Below, one piece after another: positions 43,529 to 53,505 of a DNA stretch of 64,000 nucleotides. A model generated the notes under the pieces. It was not told the origin of the DNA and searched no databases. It saw only the letters and a list, made by a program, of their open reading frames with translations. The stretch's first letter is position 1. Every line of letters begins with the position of its first letter. The position numbers were made by a program, and so were the translations under genes. The DNA comes from JAZNSB01 sp045590955 (GTDB lineage Bacteria; Pseudomonadota; Alphaproteobacteria; RF32; CAG-239). The DNA lies in the NCBI GenBank assembly GCA_045590955.1, contig JAZNSB010000059.1, positions 12,280-76,279 on the forward strand. Reading direction: 5' to 3'.

Positions 43529-44164
43529 TTGGTTACAACCTTAACCAAAAGAATGGCAGAAAAACTCACCGATTATTTAAGAGAAAATAACATTAGGGTT
43601 AAATATCTGCACTCTGATATTGAAACACTTGAAAGAATTGAAATCATCAGAGACTTAAGACTTGGCAATTTTGATGTTCTTGTCGGCATTAACCTGCTCA
43701 GAGAAGGTTTAGACATACCTGAATGTTCTTTGGTTGCCATTTTAGATGCAGATAAAGAAGGTTTTTTGCGTTCATATCGCTCATTAATCCAAACCATTGG
43801 CAGAGCCGCCAGAAACTCAGAAGGACAAGTCATTTTGTATGCAGACAAGATGACAGGCTCCATCCAAACCGCATTAGAAGAAACCAATCGTAGAAGAACC
43901 AAACAACTGGCATATAATACCGCCCACAACATTACCCCGGCCACCATTAACAAACAAATTTCTCCAACATTGTTTAAAATGATAAATGCAGATTATGTTG
44001 AAAAAGAACAAATTTCTCTCAACAAAGACGGCAACATAGAAAAACAAATTAAAGAACTTACAAAAAAGATGAAACAAGCAGCAGAAAATCTTAACTTTGA
44101 AGATGCCGTTAAATATCGTGATCAAATCAAAAAATTAGAAAAAGACTTTTTACAAAAAGTGTAG
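43529..44164 (+). pseudogene. uvrB: uvrB, C-terminal part after in-frame TGA
   Basis: The continuation of uvrB in the same frame: 211 codons from a TTG, or 213 from the codon after the stop. Holds helicase motifs IV-VI ([26 protein letters not shown]) and the C-terminal UVR domain ([17 protein letters not shown]) that contacts UvrC. No ribosome site precedes the TTG at 43529, so separate translation is doubtful. Lacking motifs I-III it could not be a helicase alone. Sequence after the stop shows no further damage, so the lesion is recent or artefactual. Confidence 0.85.
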
Positions 44165-44173
44165 GAAAAACTT

Positions 44174-44614
44174 ATGAAAATAACCATCAAAGCAATAGGA
44201 AAATGTAAAAAAGGCTCACCGGAAGCAGAACTGATTAATGAATATATCAAGCGTAGCAAATGGGATATTTGCATTAAAGAAGCAGATAACTCTACCCAAG
44301 AAAAAGAAGCTTCATTTTTAACCTCCGGCTTACCTGCAAACGCAAAAATTGTGGTCTTAGATGAAAGAGGAATAAACATAAAATCCATAGAACTCGCACA
44401 AACTGTTGAAAATTGGCAAAATAACGGTTGCAATGAAATATGTTTTCTTATCGGGGGAGCAGACGGTCACCTTGAAAGCACTCGCCAAAAAGCAGATTTA
44501 ATTTTATCATTCGGTCGCCTGACATTGCCACATATGTTAATGAGAGCCGTTTTAACAGAACAAATATATCGCATCCAAACCATTTTGTCCGGACACCCAT
44601 ACCACAGAGAATAA
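44174..44614 (+). CDS. rlmH: 23S rRNA pseudouridine-1915 N3-methyltransferase RlmH
   Basis: 146 aa SPOUT methyltransferase acting on the 70S ribosome. Seen: VVLDERG, FLIGGADGH (SAM knot), FGRLTLPHMLMRAVLTEQIYR, and the C-terminal HPYHR. AGGAAAAACTT precedes the start. It is convergent with rsfS, with which it is often found in the same operon in other bacteria. Confidence 0.97.
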   Translation: MKITIKAIGKCKKGSPEAELINEYIKRSKWDICIKEADNSTQEKEASFLTSGLPANAKIVVLDERGINIKSIELAQTVENWQNNGCNEICFLIGGADGHLESTRQKADLILSFGRLTLPHMLMRAVLTEQIYRIQTILSGHPYHRE

Positions 44615-44629
44615 AAACAAGTTAATTTT

Positions 44630-44662
44630 AAAAAAAATAGGGCCAAAATAAGTTAGCCCTAT
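44630..44662 (-). terminator. Terminator of the rplU-rpmA-obgE-rsfS run
   Basis: ATAGGGC/GCCCTAT stem with an 11-nt loop and an eight-base T tract on the minus strand. Confidence 0.8.
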
Positions 44663-44690
44663 AATTATCATTGCCTATAGTTAAAAATCA

Positions 44691-45035
44691 TCAATTTTTA
44701 CGCACGTTTGCCACGGCACTCCACATTTTTTCTATATTATAAAACTCTCTTACTTCAGCTCTAAAGATATGAACAATTACATCATAGGCATCAATAAGCA
44801 CCCAATCTGCCTTGTCCTGACCTTCCACCACAGATTTAAAACCGTTATCTTTTAAGGCCTGATACACATATTCTGCCACTGCCGCCACGTGTCTTTGAGA
44901 ATTTCCGGTTGCCACCACCATATGGTCGGCAATGCTGGTTTTTCCTTGCAAATCCATATGCACAATGTTTTCTGCTTTATTATCTTCCAAAGTTTTAAGC
45001 ACTATCTGTAAAATATCTTTTTTTTGTTTTTTCAT
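44691..45035 (-). CDS. rsfS: Ribosome silencing factor RsfS
   Basis: 114 aa. Binds L14 and blocks subunit joining under starvation. Seen: the core KAENIVHMDLQGKTSIADHMVVATG, QRHVAAVAEYV, and ADWVLIDAYDVIVHIF ending in REFYNIEKMW. The start at 45035 is selected by AGGTG; a GTG two codons earlier is less likely. Last gene after obgE, 8 bp apart. Confidence 0.96.
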   Translation of the reverse strand: MKKQKKDILQIVLKTLEDNKAENIVHMDLQGKTSIADHMVVATGNSQRHVAAVAEYVYQALKDNGFKSVVEGQDKADWVLIDAYDVIVHIFRAEVREFYNIEKMWSAVANVRKN

Positions 45036-45043
45036 TTTCACCT

Positions 45044-46135
<1,092 letters not shown>

Positions 46136-46160
46136 TTAATAACACTCTCCAACCAAAAGT

Positions 46161-46415
46161 TTATTCTGTAACCACAGAAACATAAACTTTATCGTCGGCT
46201 TTTGTGGCAAATTCCACTTTTCCTTCAGCCACAGCAAAGATTGTATGGTCTTTACCCATATCAACATTTTTGCCCGGATGATATTTGGTGCCTCTTTGAC
46301 GAATAATGATATTACCAGGAATAACTTTTTCTCCGCCAAATTTTTTCACACCTAAGCGACGACCTTCCGAGTCTCTACCGTTACTGGAGCTACCGCCTGA
46401 TTTCTTATGTGCCAT
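46161..46415 (-). CDS. rpmA: 50S ribosomal protein L27
   Basis: 84 aa. N-terminus [18 protein letters not shown] inserts near the peptidyl transferase centre; then [12 protein letters not shown] and [15 protein letters not shown]. 14 bp downstream of rplU. Confidence 0.98.
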   Translation of the reverse strand: MAHKKSGGSSSNGRDSEGRRLGVKKFGGEKVIPGNIIIRQRGTKYHPGKNVDMGKDHTIFAVAEGKVEFATKADDKVYVSVVTE

Positions 46416-46429
46416 ATCTAAATCTCCTC

Positions 46430-46756
46430 TTATTTACCTTCAGCAGGCTTTGCAGCACCGCCCAAAATATCTGTAATTTTAACGATTGTAATGTTTTGGC
46501 GATGACCATTTTTACGACGATAATTTTGTCTTCTTTTCTTTTTGAAAACAATTACCTTTGCATCTTTTGCCTGTTTTACAACCAAAGCCTTAACGCTGGC
46601 TTCTTTTACTAACGGTGTTCCGATTTTATCGCCCAAAGCCAAAACTTCGTTAAATACAACCTCAGAACCCTCTTCGGCCTTAATTTTTTCAATTTTCAGC
46701 ACGTCGCCGGAATTAACTTTATATTGTTTTCCGCCTGTTTTTATTATTGCATACAT
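46430..46756 (-). CDS. rplU: 50S ribosomal protein L21
   Basis: 108 aa from [12 protein letters not shown], the family's usual start, preceded by GGAAGAAAAA; the ATG four codons upstream is rejected. Contains [15 protein letters not shown], the basic rRNA-binding motif. The tail has a short [10 protein letters not shown] extension. First gene of the L21-L27-Obg-RsfS run. Confidence 0.96.
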   Translation of the reverse strand: MYAIIKTGGKQYKVNSGDVLKIEKIKAEEGSEVVFNEVLALGDKIGTPLVKEASVKALVVKQAKDAKVIVFKKKRRQNYRRKNGHRQNITIVKITDILGGAAKPAEGK

Positions 46757-46829
46757 TTTTTCTTCCATTCATAAATATCAAACTTTTTTATGCAATATAC
46801 ATAAGATTTTCTTACTGTCAACATAAAAT

Positions 46830-47297
46830 TTATTGTTTCTTTACAAATACTCTGTATAAGGATGGATTCATAAACTTTGTCTTCCATATTCCTTTTTTAT
46901 TTTTCATAGCCTGTTTTTGTTGCAAAGCATATTCATCACCATATTGCGCATAAGACAAGGCATAACCTTCTGCCACCATTTGCTCTGCCAAATCTTTGCC
47001 GTTGCAATAACATGTTGCCAACCATCTGTTATATTTGTCTTTGCCTTCTTTTTTGCACTCAATTTTTCCTTTTATCAAAGATTGTAAAAACTTTTTTGAC
47101 TGTTTTCCGCATTTAATTTCTTTTTTACCTTCATAACAAATTTGCATATATTCCGGAGCATCAATTCCTTTTAACCTGACATTTTCTCCATTTATCAAAA
47201 TACTGTCTCCATCCAATACGTTAATTTGTCCATTTGCCGTGGCAAAATTACAAATAACAAGTAACAGCAGTAAAAGCAATACAGATTTTATATTCAT
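46830..47297 (-). CDS. Secreted staphylococcal-nuclease-like (thermonuclease) protein
   Basis: 155 aa from MNIKSV after AGGTGTT. Signal peptide at about 1-20 (LLLLLLVICNFATA). SNase/TNase fold: VLDGDSILING, VRLKGIDAPEYMQ and KYNRWLATCYC supply the Asp, Arg and Glu of the calcium-dependent active site; four or more cysteines could form disulfides. It probably degrades nucleic acids in the periplasm or outside, as nutrient source. Monocistronic. Confidence 0.88.
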   Translation of the reverse strand: MNIKSVLLLLLLLVICNFATANGQINVLDGDSILINGENVRLKGIDAPEYMQICYEGKKEIKCGKQSKKFLQSLIKGKIECKKEGKDKYNRWLATCYCNGKDLAEQMVAEGYALSYAQYGDEYALQQKQAMKNKKGIWKTKFMNPSLYRVFVKKQ

Positions 47298-47429
47298 AAC
47301 ACCTCTCAATGTTCACTATATCTGCAAATTTATGTTTTTTGCAAGAATATATTGTAAAAGTAATAAAAATACTTTGTAATTCTATTTATTTGACGTAATA
47401 TAAGATAAATTTTTATTGTGAGGTTTGAA

Positions 47430-48263
47430 GTGTTTAAAAAATTTTTACTTATATCTTTGTTGTTTTTAAGTTCTTGCGCCATTTCACAACGCAGTTTCAA
47501 AGAAATTATTAACGACCCGTTTAACCTTAAGGCAGAGGGCAAGAATGCAACAAACGCCCCTTTAACATTAGAAAACAGCGTTGTAATCTGTCGTTCAAAA
47601 CAATGTGCGCCGGCAAAACTTTCTATGTCAAAAGAATATATTTATAATTCTTTATTGCAACTTTTTGACAACAACGACAACAGCAGAGCGCTTGTTTGCC
47701 AGTCAAACCCGGCAAGCAAATCTTGCTTAGAGACATATATCACACTACCGATAACTGTGGGCATTACCCCGGCATATATGTATATTGATTATGTAAAAAT
47801 TTCAGACGTTTCATTTACGGAAGATACTTCACAAATAACCGCTTTATTAAATTACCACGTTACATATAACGGTCAAACACCGGTATGCAACCCATCAAAA
47901 ACCATTATCTTTGCAAAAAATGCTGAACACGTATTGTTGGAAGATTCCGGTTATTCTTGCAAGATGACAACTGTTGGAAAAACATCTGTAAAAACAGTTT
48001 TTGCCATTGATTACATAGACTTAGATTATGGTTTTATCGGCGGATATTATTCAATAGGTCTTTCCGGTCCGGCATATGGTGGAGGCACCGGTTACATGTT
48101 GCTTAAATTACAAAAAAATGCATATCCTTTATCTCCGGCTCTGCAAACACCAAAAAATTCTCAAAATAAAGATATTGCCAGAGAACAGAATATAAACAGA
48201 ACCTCAAATAGCCAATCAACCGCAGGAGTTGACGGGGTTCAGATATTCCCGATAAACAAATAG
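47430..48263 (+). CDS. Putative lipoprotein of unknown function
   Basis: 277 aa from GTG 47430 (MFKKFLLISLLFLSSC) with GAGG upstream. Signal peptide with lipobox LSSC, Cys at residue 16. The mature part is beta-rich with scattered cysteines (VICRSKQCAPA, VCQSNPASKSC, PVCNP, GYSCKM), a Gly/Tyr-rich segment near the C-terminus (GFIGGYYSIGLSGPAYGGG), and a disordered Asn/Ser tail. Not recognised. Envelope location is expected. Confidence 0.75.
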   Translation: MFKKFLLISLLFLSSCAISQRSFKEIINDPFNLKAEGKNATNAPLTLENSVVICRSKQCAPAKLSMSKEYIYNSLLQLFDNNDNSRALVCQSNPASKSCLETYITLPITVGITPAYMYIDYVKISDVSFTEDTSQITALLNYHVTYNGQTPVCNPSKTIIFAKNAEHVLLEDSGYSCKMTTVGKTSVKTVFAIDYIDLDYGFIGGYYSIGLSGPAYGGGTGYMLLKLQKNAYPLSPALQTPKNSQNKDIAREQNINRTSNSQSTAGVDGVQIFPINK

Positions 48264-48280
48264 CAAACACACTTTTTAAT

Positions 48281-48315
48281 AAAAAAGCACCCCGACCGGA
48301 GTGCTTTTTTTTGTT
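48281..48315. terminator. Bidirectional terminator between convergent genes
   Basis: AAAAAAGCAC and GTGCTTTTTT arms around a 10-nt loop; U-rich in both directions. Confidence 0.8.
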
Positions 48316-48327
48316 TTTTAAAGACAG

Positions 48328-49494
48328 TTATCTGCCGTCATCTCTGCCTGTCGGCATATTTTGACGAGTATTTACATGTTGTTTTTCTTGGGCTTTTTGT
48401 TCTTTTTTAATTTCTTTTTCTCGTTTTCTTGCCGCAATTTTTGTTCTTAAAGCCGCAATTGCAGCCAAAGGCCTTGCATAGGCAATATCTTCGGCAGAAC
48501 GTCTTACCAATGACAAATTATCTTCGTTCATAGCTTCAGATTTAATGCTTTCTCTCATTAACTTTAATGCCTTTTTGGCCAATTTACGATCCGCCTTGCC
48601 AATGTCTTCAAGGCAGTGTGTTATTGCATATACCTCATGTTCGTTAGGTTTATCATGTGTTCTAAGATAATATTCCACATGCTTAAATGCTGTTTCGGCA
48701 AATTTCGGATCTTTTCTTGAAATTTCTCCCATAAGATAGAAATCTGAGGTGTTTAAGCCACCACGAACCAGCTCATAACGTGCCGCAATTCTTTCAACAC
48801 GTTCCGGTTCAGCAGCTCCACTTGCAATCAATCTAGTATAAGCACGCTGGGCAGCATTTTTTACATCTTCCCTATGAGTTGAGGTTTCATAGCGTTCAAT
48901 TATATTAAAACACCTTTCTACATCATAAGGTTTTAGGTCTTCACTAAATTGTACCAATGTAGAAATGACTCTAGGCGTTAGTTCTTCTTCATAATGACGA
49001 TCCATTGAACAGATACTACCAATCGGATCTCTCAAAGCACCAGGAAATTTTTTTGCAATGGTTACAATATCGGACAAAACACGCTTACGATCCACTTCTC
49101 CAACTTTTGCACTAGAGGCCGTTATAGAAATAGCAGTTTCTAATAAATTTCCTAGCTCTGGGTTTTTTTCTAAATCTTTACCCCACCAATCAGTACTTTT
49201 TAAATCAGACACAATATGTATCCCCGCCTCAGGAATTTCCAATAATATGTCGGTACAAAATTCGCGGTTTTCAGAATTATACATCGCACGAAGCATCTTA
49301 GCTATGCCTGATGATGGAACCTCTTTTGAAGTTTTAGATATTTCTCGTATAGTTTTTAAAATCTCCGCAGCAAGCTCCGGATTTTTATCAACCTTCTGAC
49401 CGACCTTCTCCCAATCATGGTAAGGATAACAAGGTTCTTCTTTTATCCGCTTCATCATAGAATCAAATTCTTTTCTATCTTCCTCAGTAACCAT
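48328..49494 (-). CDS. Unknown all-helical repeat protein (HEAT/ARM-like)
   Basis: 388 aa, strong GGAGGTGTGTT before the ATG. Not recognised. Seen: no signal peptide; nearly all helical, with about nine degenerate helical pairs of some 35-40 residues (for example KNPELAAEILKTIREISKT, KNPELGNLLETAISITASS, DPKFAETAFKHVEYYLR, ADRKLAKKALKLMRESI); and a basic, disordered C-terminus (KREKEIKKEQKAQEKQ). The repeats suggest a protein-binding solenoid. It stands alone, with a 243-bp gap upstream that shows no other gene. Confidence 0.7.
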   Translation of the reverse strand: MVTEEDRKEFDSMMKRIKEEPCYPYHDWEKVGQKVDKNPELAAEILKTIREISKTSKEVPSSGIAKMLRAMYNSENREFCTDILLEIPEAGIHIVSDLKSTDWWGKDLEKNPELGNLLETAISITASSAKVGEVDRKRVLSDIVTIAKKFPGALRDPIGSICSMDRHYEEELTPRVISTLVQFSEDLKPYDVERCFNIIERYETSTHREDVKNAAQRAYTRLIASGAAEPERVERIAARYELVRGGLNTSDFYLMGEISRKDPKFAETAFKHVEYYLRTHDKPNEHEVYAITHCLEDIGKADRKLAKKALKLMRESIKSEAMNEDNLSLVRRSAEDIAYARPLAAIAALRTKIAARKREKEIKKEQKAQEKQHVNTRQNMPTGRDDGR

Positions 49495-49703
49495 AACACA
49501 CCTCCTATATACTGTAAAAAACCGAACATTTTTTTACAATGTTTTAAGGAATCATGAGATAAACTGGCTTAACATCAGGAAGTCCTTGTTTTTATTTTGT
49601 TATTGCATATTAGACAAAAATATGGCATAATAAATATAGGCATTGGATTTAAATGTTCCTTTTTTTACAATGACATAAATCTCAATTTTTCAGACTGTTT
49701 ACA

Positions 49704-49734
49704 CTAAAAAAAAAGACGATTAAAATCGTCTTTT
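49704..49734 (-). terminator. Terminator of the hflK-hflC-degP-holC operon
   Basis: AAAAGACGAT/ATCGTCTTTT stem with TAAA loop and a nine-base T tract on the minus strand. Confidence 0.85.
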
Positions 49735-49737
49735 GTC

Positions 49738-50187
49738 TTATTGTTTTTGTTCCCATTTACCAACGCTGTTTTGTTGCCAATAATTAAGCTCTGCATCTTG
49801 TTCTTTTAAGCGTTTCCATAAATCTCTGGCATATTCAAGAGATTCCTTATTGTTTCCGTCAAAAATACAAAAAACTCTCTCAAAAACCTCATCAGATTTA
49901 TAATCTGCACAATCCACCAAAAACAAATAGCTTGCTCCGTTTGGATTATCATCTTCACATGTAAGCCAAATAGGTTGCTTATCTGCCTGACCATATTTTT
50001 TGCATGAATGAGGCAGAAAACTATCTTCTTTATACGTCCAAAGCAAGTTATTTAATAATTCCACCCTCTCCTCATTTCCAATGCGGACCAATATATTTTT
50101 TTGTGATGCATATGCTTTTTCCAGCAATTTTGGAAGCACATTTTCCAAGGTATCATGTTGCAAATGATAAAAATCAATTCTGTTCAT
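49738..50187 (-). CDS. holC: DNA polymerase III chi subunit HolC
   Basis: 149 aa. Links the clamp loader to SSB. Seen: FYHLQHDTLENVLPKLLEKAY, the Leu/Trp-rich VELLNNLLWTYKEDSFLPHS, and DLWKRLKEQ near the C-terminus. The start lies 14 bp inside the protease gene, giving translational coupling; the operon is closed by a terminator. Confidence 0.9.
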   Translation of the reverse strand: MNRIDFYHLQHDTLENVLPKLLEKAYASQKNILVRIGNEERVELLNNLLWTYKEDSFLPHSCKKYGQADKQPIWLTCEDDNPNGASYLFLVDCADYKSDEVFERVFCIFDGNNKESLEYARDLWKRLKEQDAELNYWQQNSVGKWEQKQ

Positions 50188-51421
50188 TTATCAACTCCAT
50201 TTTAACCATATGCATTTCTTCATCACGGTCTATTTCCATTTCCATCGGACGCATCATATCTGCTTTTGCATATACCACCATATCTTCCACATCTTTAATG
50301 CTTATAATGGTTCTGCCATCAATTTTGGCAATCCTATCTCCTTCTTTTAATCCGTGTTTAGCCGCCAAACCGTCATGTTTTACTTTTGCCACAACAACAT
50401 TAAAAGTCTCATTTTTCAGCCACAATCCCAAATCATAAATCTCAAACAAATTTTCTTCTTTTTCTTTTGCCAACGTTACTTGTTCTTGAGGCTGTTCTTC
50501 AATTATTATATTTTTGATGATTTGCTGATTATTTCTTTGCAAAACAATCTCCACATTTTCTCCAACTTTGGTCTGAGCAATTTCTCTGGACAGGTTCTTA
50601 ATGTTTTTCACGTCTTTGCCGTTAAATTTAACAATTTTATCACCCACTTCCAAACCTTGTTTCATTGCCGGACCACCATTTTTCAAAGAAGATATTATTC
50701 CGGCTCCGTCTTCAGATTGTAGCATTGCACCAATATAACCTCTTTTTACCTCTCCGGTCTGTTTTAACTGATTTACCACCCACATTACCTGATTAATTGG
50801 GCTTGCAAAACCAATCCCTTGTGACAAACCGGTATCAGAGAATATGGCAGAATTTACACCTATTACTTCTCCTTGCAAATTAAACATAGGACCGCCGGAA
50901 TTTCCCTGATTTATTGAGGCATCTGTTTGCAAAAAATTATCATACGGACCCACTTCAATATCTCTTGATTTTGCAGAAATAATACCGGCAGTCAAACTAC
51001 CTCCTAAACCAAACGGATTTCCAATGGCCAAAATCCAATCCCCAACTCTTACTTTGTCAGAATCTCCTATCACTACAGGGCTTAACTTTATATCCGGATT
51101 AATTTTGAGCAATGCCACATCAGATTTTTTATCCACGCCTACCACATTTGCATCATATTCATCATCATTAGCCAATACCACATTAATTTTTGTGGCTTTT
51201 TCAATAACATGCAAATTGGTAACAATATATCCGTCTTCTGAAATAATAAATCCCGAACCCAAAGACTGATGTTCAACATCTTCATCTGTTTCTTGAACGG
51301 TAGACACATTAACCACACAATCAAAAAGCTTTTCTGCCACATCTGCAAAACTGATTGGCACTTGAGCATTGACAGGCAAGGCAACAAACATCAGACTTAA
51401 AGTTAAGACAAGTTTCTTCAT
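50174..51421 (-). CDS. DegP/HtrA-like periplasmic serine protease
   Basis: 415 aa. Signal peptide at about 1-19 (cleaves after VNA). Trypsin-like domain with His71 (TNLHVI), Asp101 (KKSDVALL) and Ser175 (GNSGGP), then two PDZ domains at about 240-320 (GYIGAMLQSEDGAGI, KNGGPAMKQGLEVGDKI) and 335-410 (KHGLKEGDRI). Shorter than E. coli DegP. Operon order hflK-hflC-degP is typical for alphaproteobacteria and links it to membrane quality control. The start overlaps the hflC stop by one base. Confidence 0.94.
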   Translation of the reverse strand: MKKLVLTLSLMFVALPVNAQVPISFADVAEKLFDCVVNVSTVQETDEDVEHQSLGSGFIISEDGYIVTNLHVIEKATKINVVLANDDEYDANVVGVDKKSDVALLKINPDIKLSPVVIGDSDKVRVGDWILAIGNPFGLGGSLTAGIISAKSRDIEVGPYDNFLQTDASINQGNSGGPMFNLQGEVIGVNSAIFSDTGLSQGIGFASPINQVMWVVNQLKQTGEVKRGYIGAMLQSEDGAGIISSLKNGGPAMKQGLEVGDKIVKFNGKDVKNIKNLSREIAQTKVGENVEIVLQRNNQQIIKNIIIEEQPQEQVTLAKEKEENLFEIYDLGLWLKNETFNVVVAKVKHDGLAAKHGLKEGDRIAKIDGRTIISIKDVEDMVVYAKADMMRPMEMEIDRDEEMHMVKMELINEQN

Positions 51422-52290
51422 TATTTTTTATGTCCTTGCTCATTTTGTAAGAATTTGAAAAATTCAGAATTTGGAGAAATCAACAATTTTGTCCCATCTT
51501 GCAAAGACTTTTTATATGCCTCCAAAGATCTATAAAAATCATAAAACTTTGTATCCAAAGCTGCGGCCTCGTTCCATAAGTCAATAACTTCTTTATCTCC
51601 TTGACCTTTTATGATTTCTGCCTCTTTTTGAGCCTCTGCAATTATAAACACTTTTTCTTTTTCTGCAGTTGCTCTAATTTGCTGTGCAGCTTGCTGACCT
51701 TTTGCTCTAAATTCTTTTGCGTCTCTTTCTCTCTCTGCTTTCATTCTGGCATTTATTGCTTGCAAAACTTCCACCGGCAAATCGGCCCTTCTAATTCTTA
51801 CATCTGCCACACTCACACCAATTTGCTGAGCATCATTTTTTACTGCAGCACTGATATCTGCCATTATCTGAGTTCTTTGGCTTGACAACAACTCAGGCAA
51901 AGTAATTTTTCCCAACACTTTTCTAATAGAAGAATTAACAATTTCTTCTAATTTTGAATTTGCCTGATATTCTGTTCTTACTGTTTTATAAAACTTTAGA
52001 GGATCAACAATTTTATATCTTGTAAAGCTGTCCACATCTAAACGTTTTTTATCGTTGAGCACAATTTCTTGCGCCGGAGGATCTAAATTTAACAATCTGT
52101 TGTCATAATATACCACATTTTGTATAAACGGCACCTTAAATTTCAATCCGGCATCTTTTATCTCTCTGACAGGCTCACCAAATTGCAACACAATCGCCTG
52201 TTCTGTCTGATTAACCACATACACACTGGCAATCAAAGATATGATCATTAAAAATATAAAAATTAATGCATATTTTTTCTTAGTTTCCAT
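51421..52290 (-). CDS. hflC: HflC, subunit of the HflKC complex
   Basis: 289 aa from METKKKY, chosen by AAGGAGAAAACC; the longer frame would run deep into hflK. SPFH/stomatin family: membrane helix at about 6-25, PHB domain (QFGEPVREIKDAGLKFKVPFIQ), coiled coil (RMKAERERDAKEFRAKG). HflKC forms a cage around FtsH and modulates its proteolysis; ftsH is also in this window at 59129. The start lies inside the hflK 3' end (11-bp overlap). Confidence 0.96.
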   Translation of the reverse strand: METKKKYALIFIFLMIISLIASVYVVNQTEQAIVLQFGEPVREIKDAGLKFKVPFIQNVVYYDNRLLNLDPPAQEIVLNDKKRLDVDSFTRYKIVDPLKFYKTVRTEYQANSKLEEIVNSSIRKVLGKITLPELLSSQRTQIMADISAAVKNDAQQIGVSVADVRIRRADLPVEVLQAINARMKAERERDAKEFRAKGQQAAQQIRATAEKEKVFIIAEAQKEAEIIKGQGDKEVIDLWNEAAALDTKFYDFYRSLEAYKKSLQDGTKLLISPNSEFFKFLQNEQGHKK

Positions 52291-53416
52291 GGTTTTCTCC
52301 TTTAGCAAGCAATGTTGTCGGCAGCGAAATTTCTTTTCTGTCGCCTGTATTTTTATCTGCCACATTCATATTTACCTGTTTCATTGCAGCATTATTCAAT
52401 ATCTTTTTTATCGGATTTTTATTGTCATTTAACTGCAACAAAGGTAGCACATTAGTGTTTTTGTTATCAAAAATAACCTTATCCACTTTTCCTAGCACAT
52501 CTTCCATTGCTTCTATATACATTCTTTTTCTGGTCACTTCTTTTCCATTTTTATAAGAATTATAGATGGCTTTATATCTTTGAGTTTCACCCAGCGCCTT
52601 TTGAACCACTCCTTGCTTATAAGCTTCAGCGTTTTGAATTCTTTGTACGGCTTCTCCTTTTGCTTTTGGCAAAATTTCATTTCTATATGCCTCTGCCTCA
52701 TTTTTAAATCTTTCCATATCGGCTCTTGCTCTCTGCACTTCATTAAAAGCATCAACCACTTGCTTTGGCGGGTCTGCTTTTTGTAATTTCACTCTCACAA
52801 TTTGCACACCTGCTCCAAACTCATCCAAAACATTTTGCAGTTCTTCTTTAGTTTCATCTTCCACTTTTCCTCTGTCGCCGGTAATTATCGGTTGCATTTC
52901 AGATTGACCGATAATTTCTCTTAACACAGATTGAGCAGCAACACGCACGGTATTGTCCACATCTGTCATATTAAACAAATAATCTTTTGCACTTTTAACT
53001 TTCCAAACAATTGTCAAATTTATATCAACAATGTTTTCGTCTCCTGTTAACATATGACTTTCTGTAAAAGCTGTTCTGCTGTTTGGCTCAATTCCCAAAT
53101 TAATACTTCTTTCTTGGGTTGTATTTACCTTTTTTACTTCTTCAATGGGATAAGGCAAATGATAATGTAATCCGGCATCTGTTGTCTGAACATATTTTCC
53201 AAATCTTAAAACCACACCTTGCTGATTGGGGTTTACCTGATAAAAGCCGGAAGCACCCCACAAAATCAACAATCCTGCAATTATATATTTAAAAGGCATA
53301 TTAAAATCATTTCCTTTTTTAAAGCGCAAATCAATCACCTTAATTTCTCTGTCATTTTCCGGCCACGGATTATCTTGTCCGGCTTGTTCCCAAGGATTTA
53401 TAGTTTTTTTGTTCAT
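52280..53416 (-). CDS. hflK: HflK, subunit of the HflKC complex
   Basis: 378 aa. N-terminal Pro/Trp-rich cytoplasmic tail (NPWEQAGQDNPWPEN), membrane helix at about 43-60, SPFH domain (NQQGVVLRFGKYVQTTDAGLHYHLPYP), long coiled coil, and a lower-complexity C-terminus. Partner of HflC. First gene of hflK-hflC-degP-holC, divergent from mrp. Confidence 0.96.
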   Translation of the reverse strand: MNKKTINPWEQAGQDNPWPENDREIKVIDLRFKKGNDFNMPFKYIIAGLLILWGASGFYQVNPNQQGVVLRFGKYVQTTDAGLHYHLPYPIEEVKKVNTTQERSINLGIEPNSRTAFTESHMLTGDENIVDINLTIVWKVKSAKDYLFNMTDVDNTVRVAAQSVLREIIGQSEMQPIITGDRGKVEDETKEELQNVLDEFGAGVQIVRVKLQKADPPKQVVDAFNEVQRARADMERFKNEAEAYRNEILPKAKGEAVQRIQNAEAYKQGVVQKALGETQRYKAIYNSYKNGKEVTRKRMYIEAMEDVLGKVDKVIFDNKNTNVLPLLQLNDNKNPIKKILNNAAMKQVNMNVADKNTGDRKEISLPTTLLAKGENHGN

Positions 53417-53445
53417 CTGCTTTATCTCCTGTTGATTTATAATTC

Positions 53446-53474
53446 TATATAATATAAATAATAAACAAAGACAA
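53446..53474 (-). promoter_or_regulatory. Probable promoter of hflK operon
   Basis: On the minus strand TTGTCT (plus 53469-53474), 17-bp spacer, TATATA (plus 53446-53451), 30 bp before the hflK start. Confidence 0.5.
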
Positions 53475-53505
53475 TTATCAAAAATGATATCAACAGGATA
53501 AAAAC

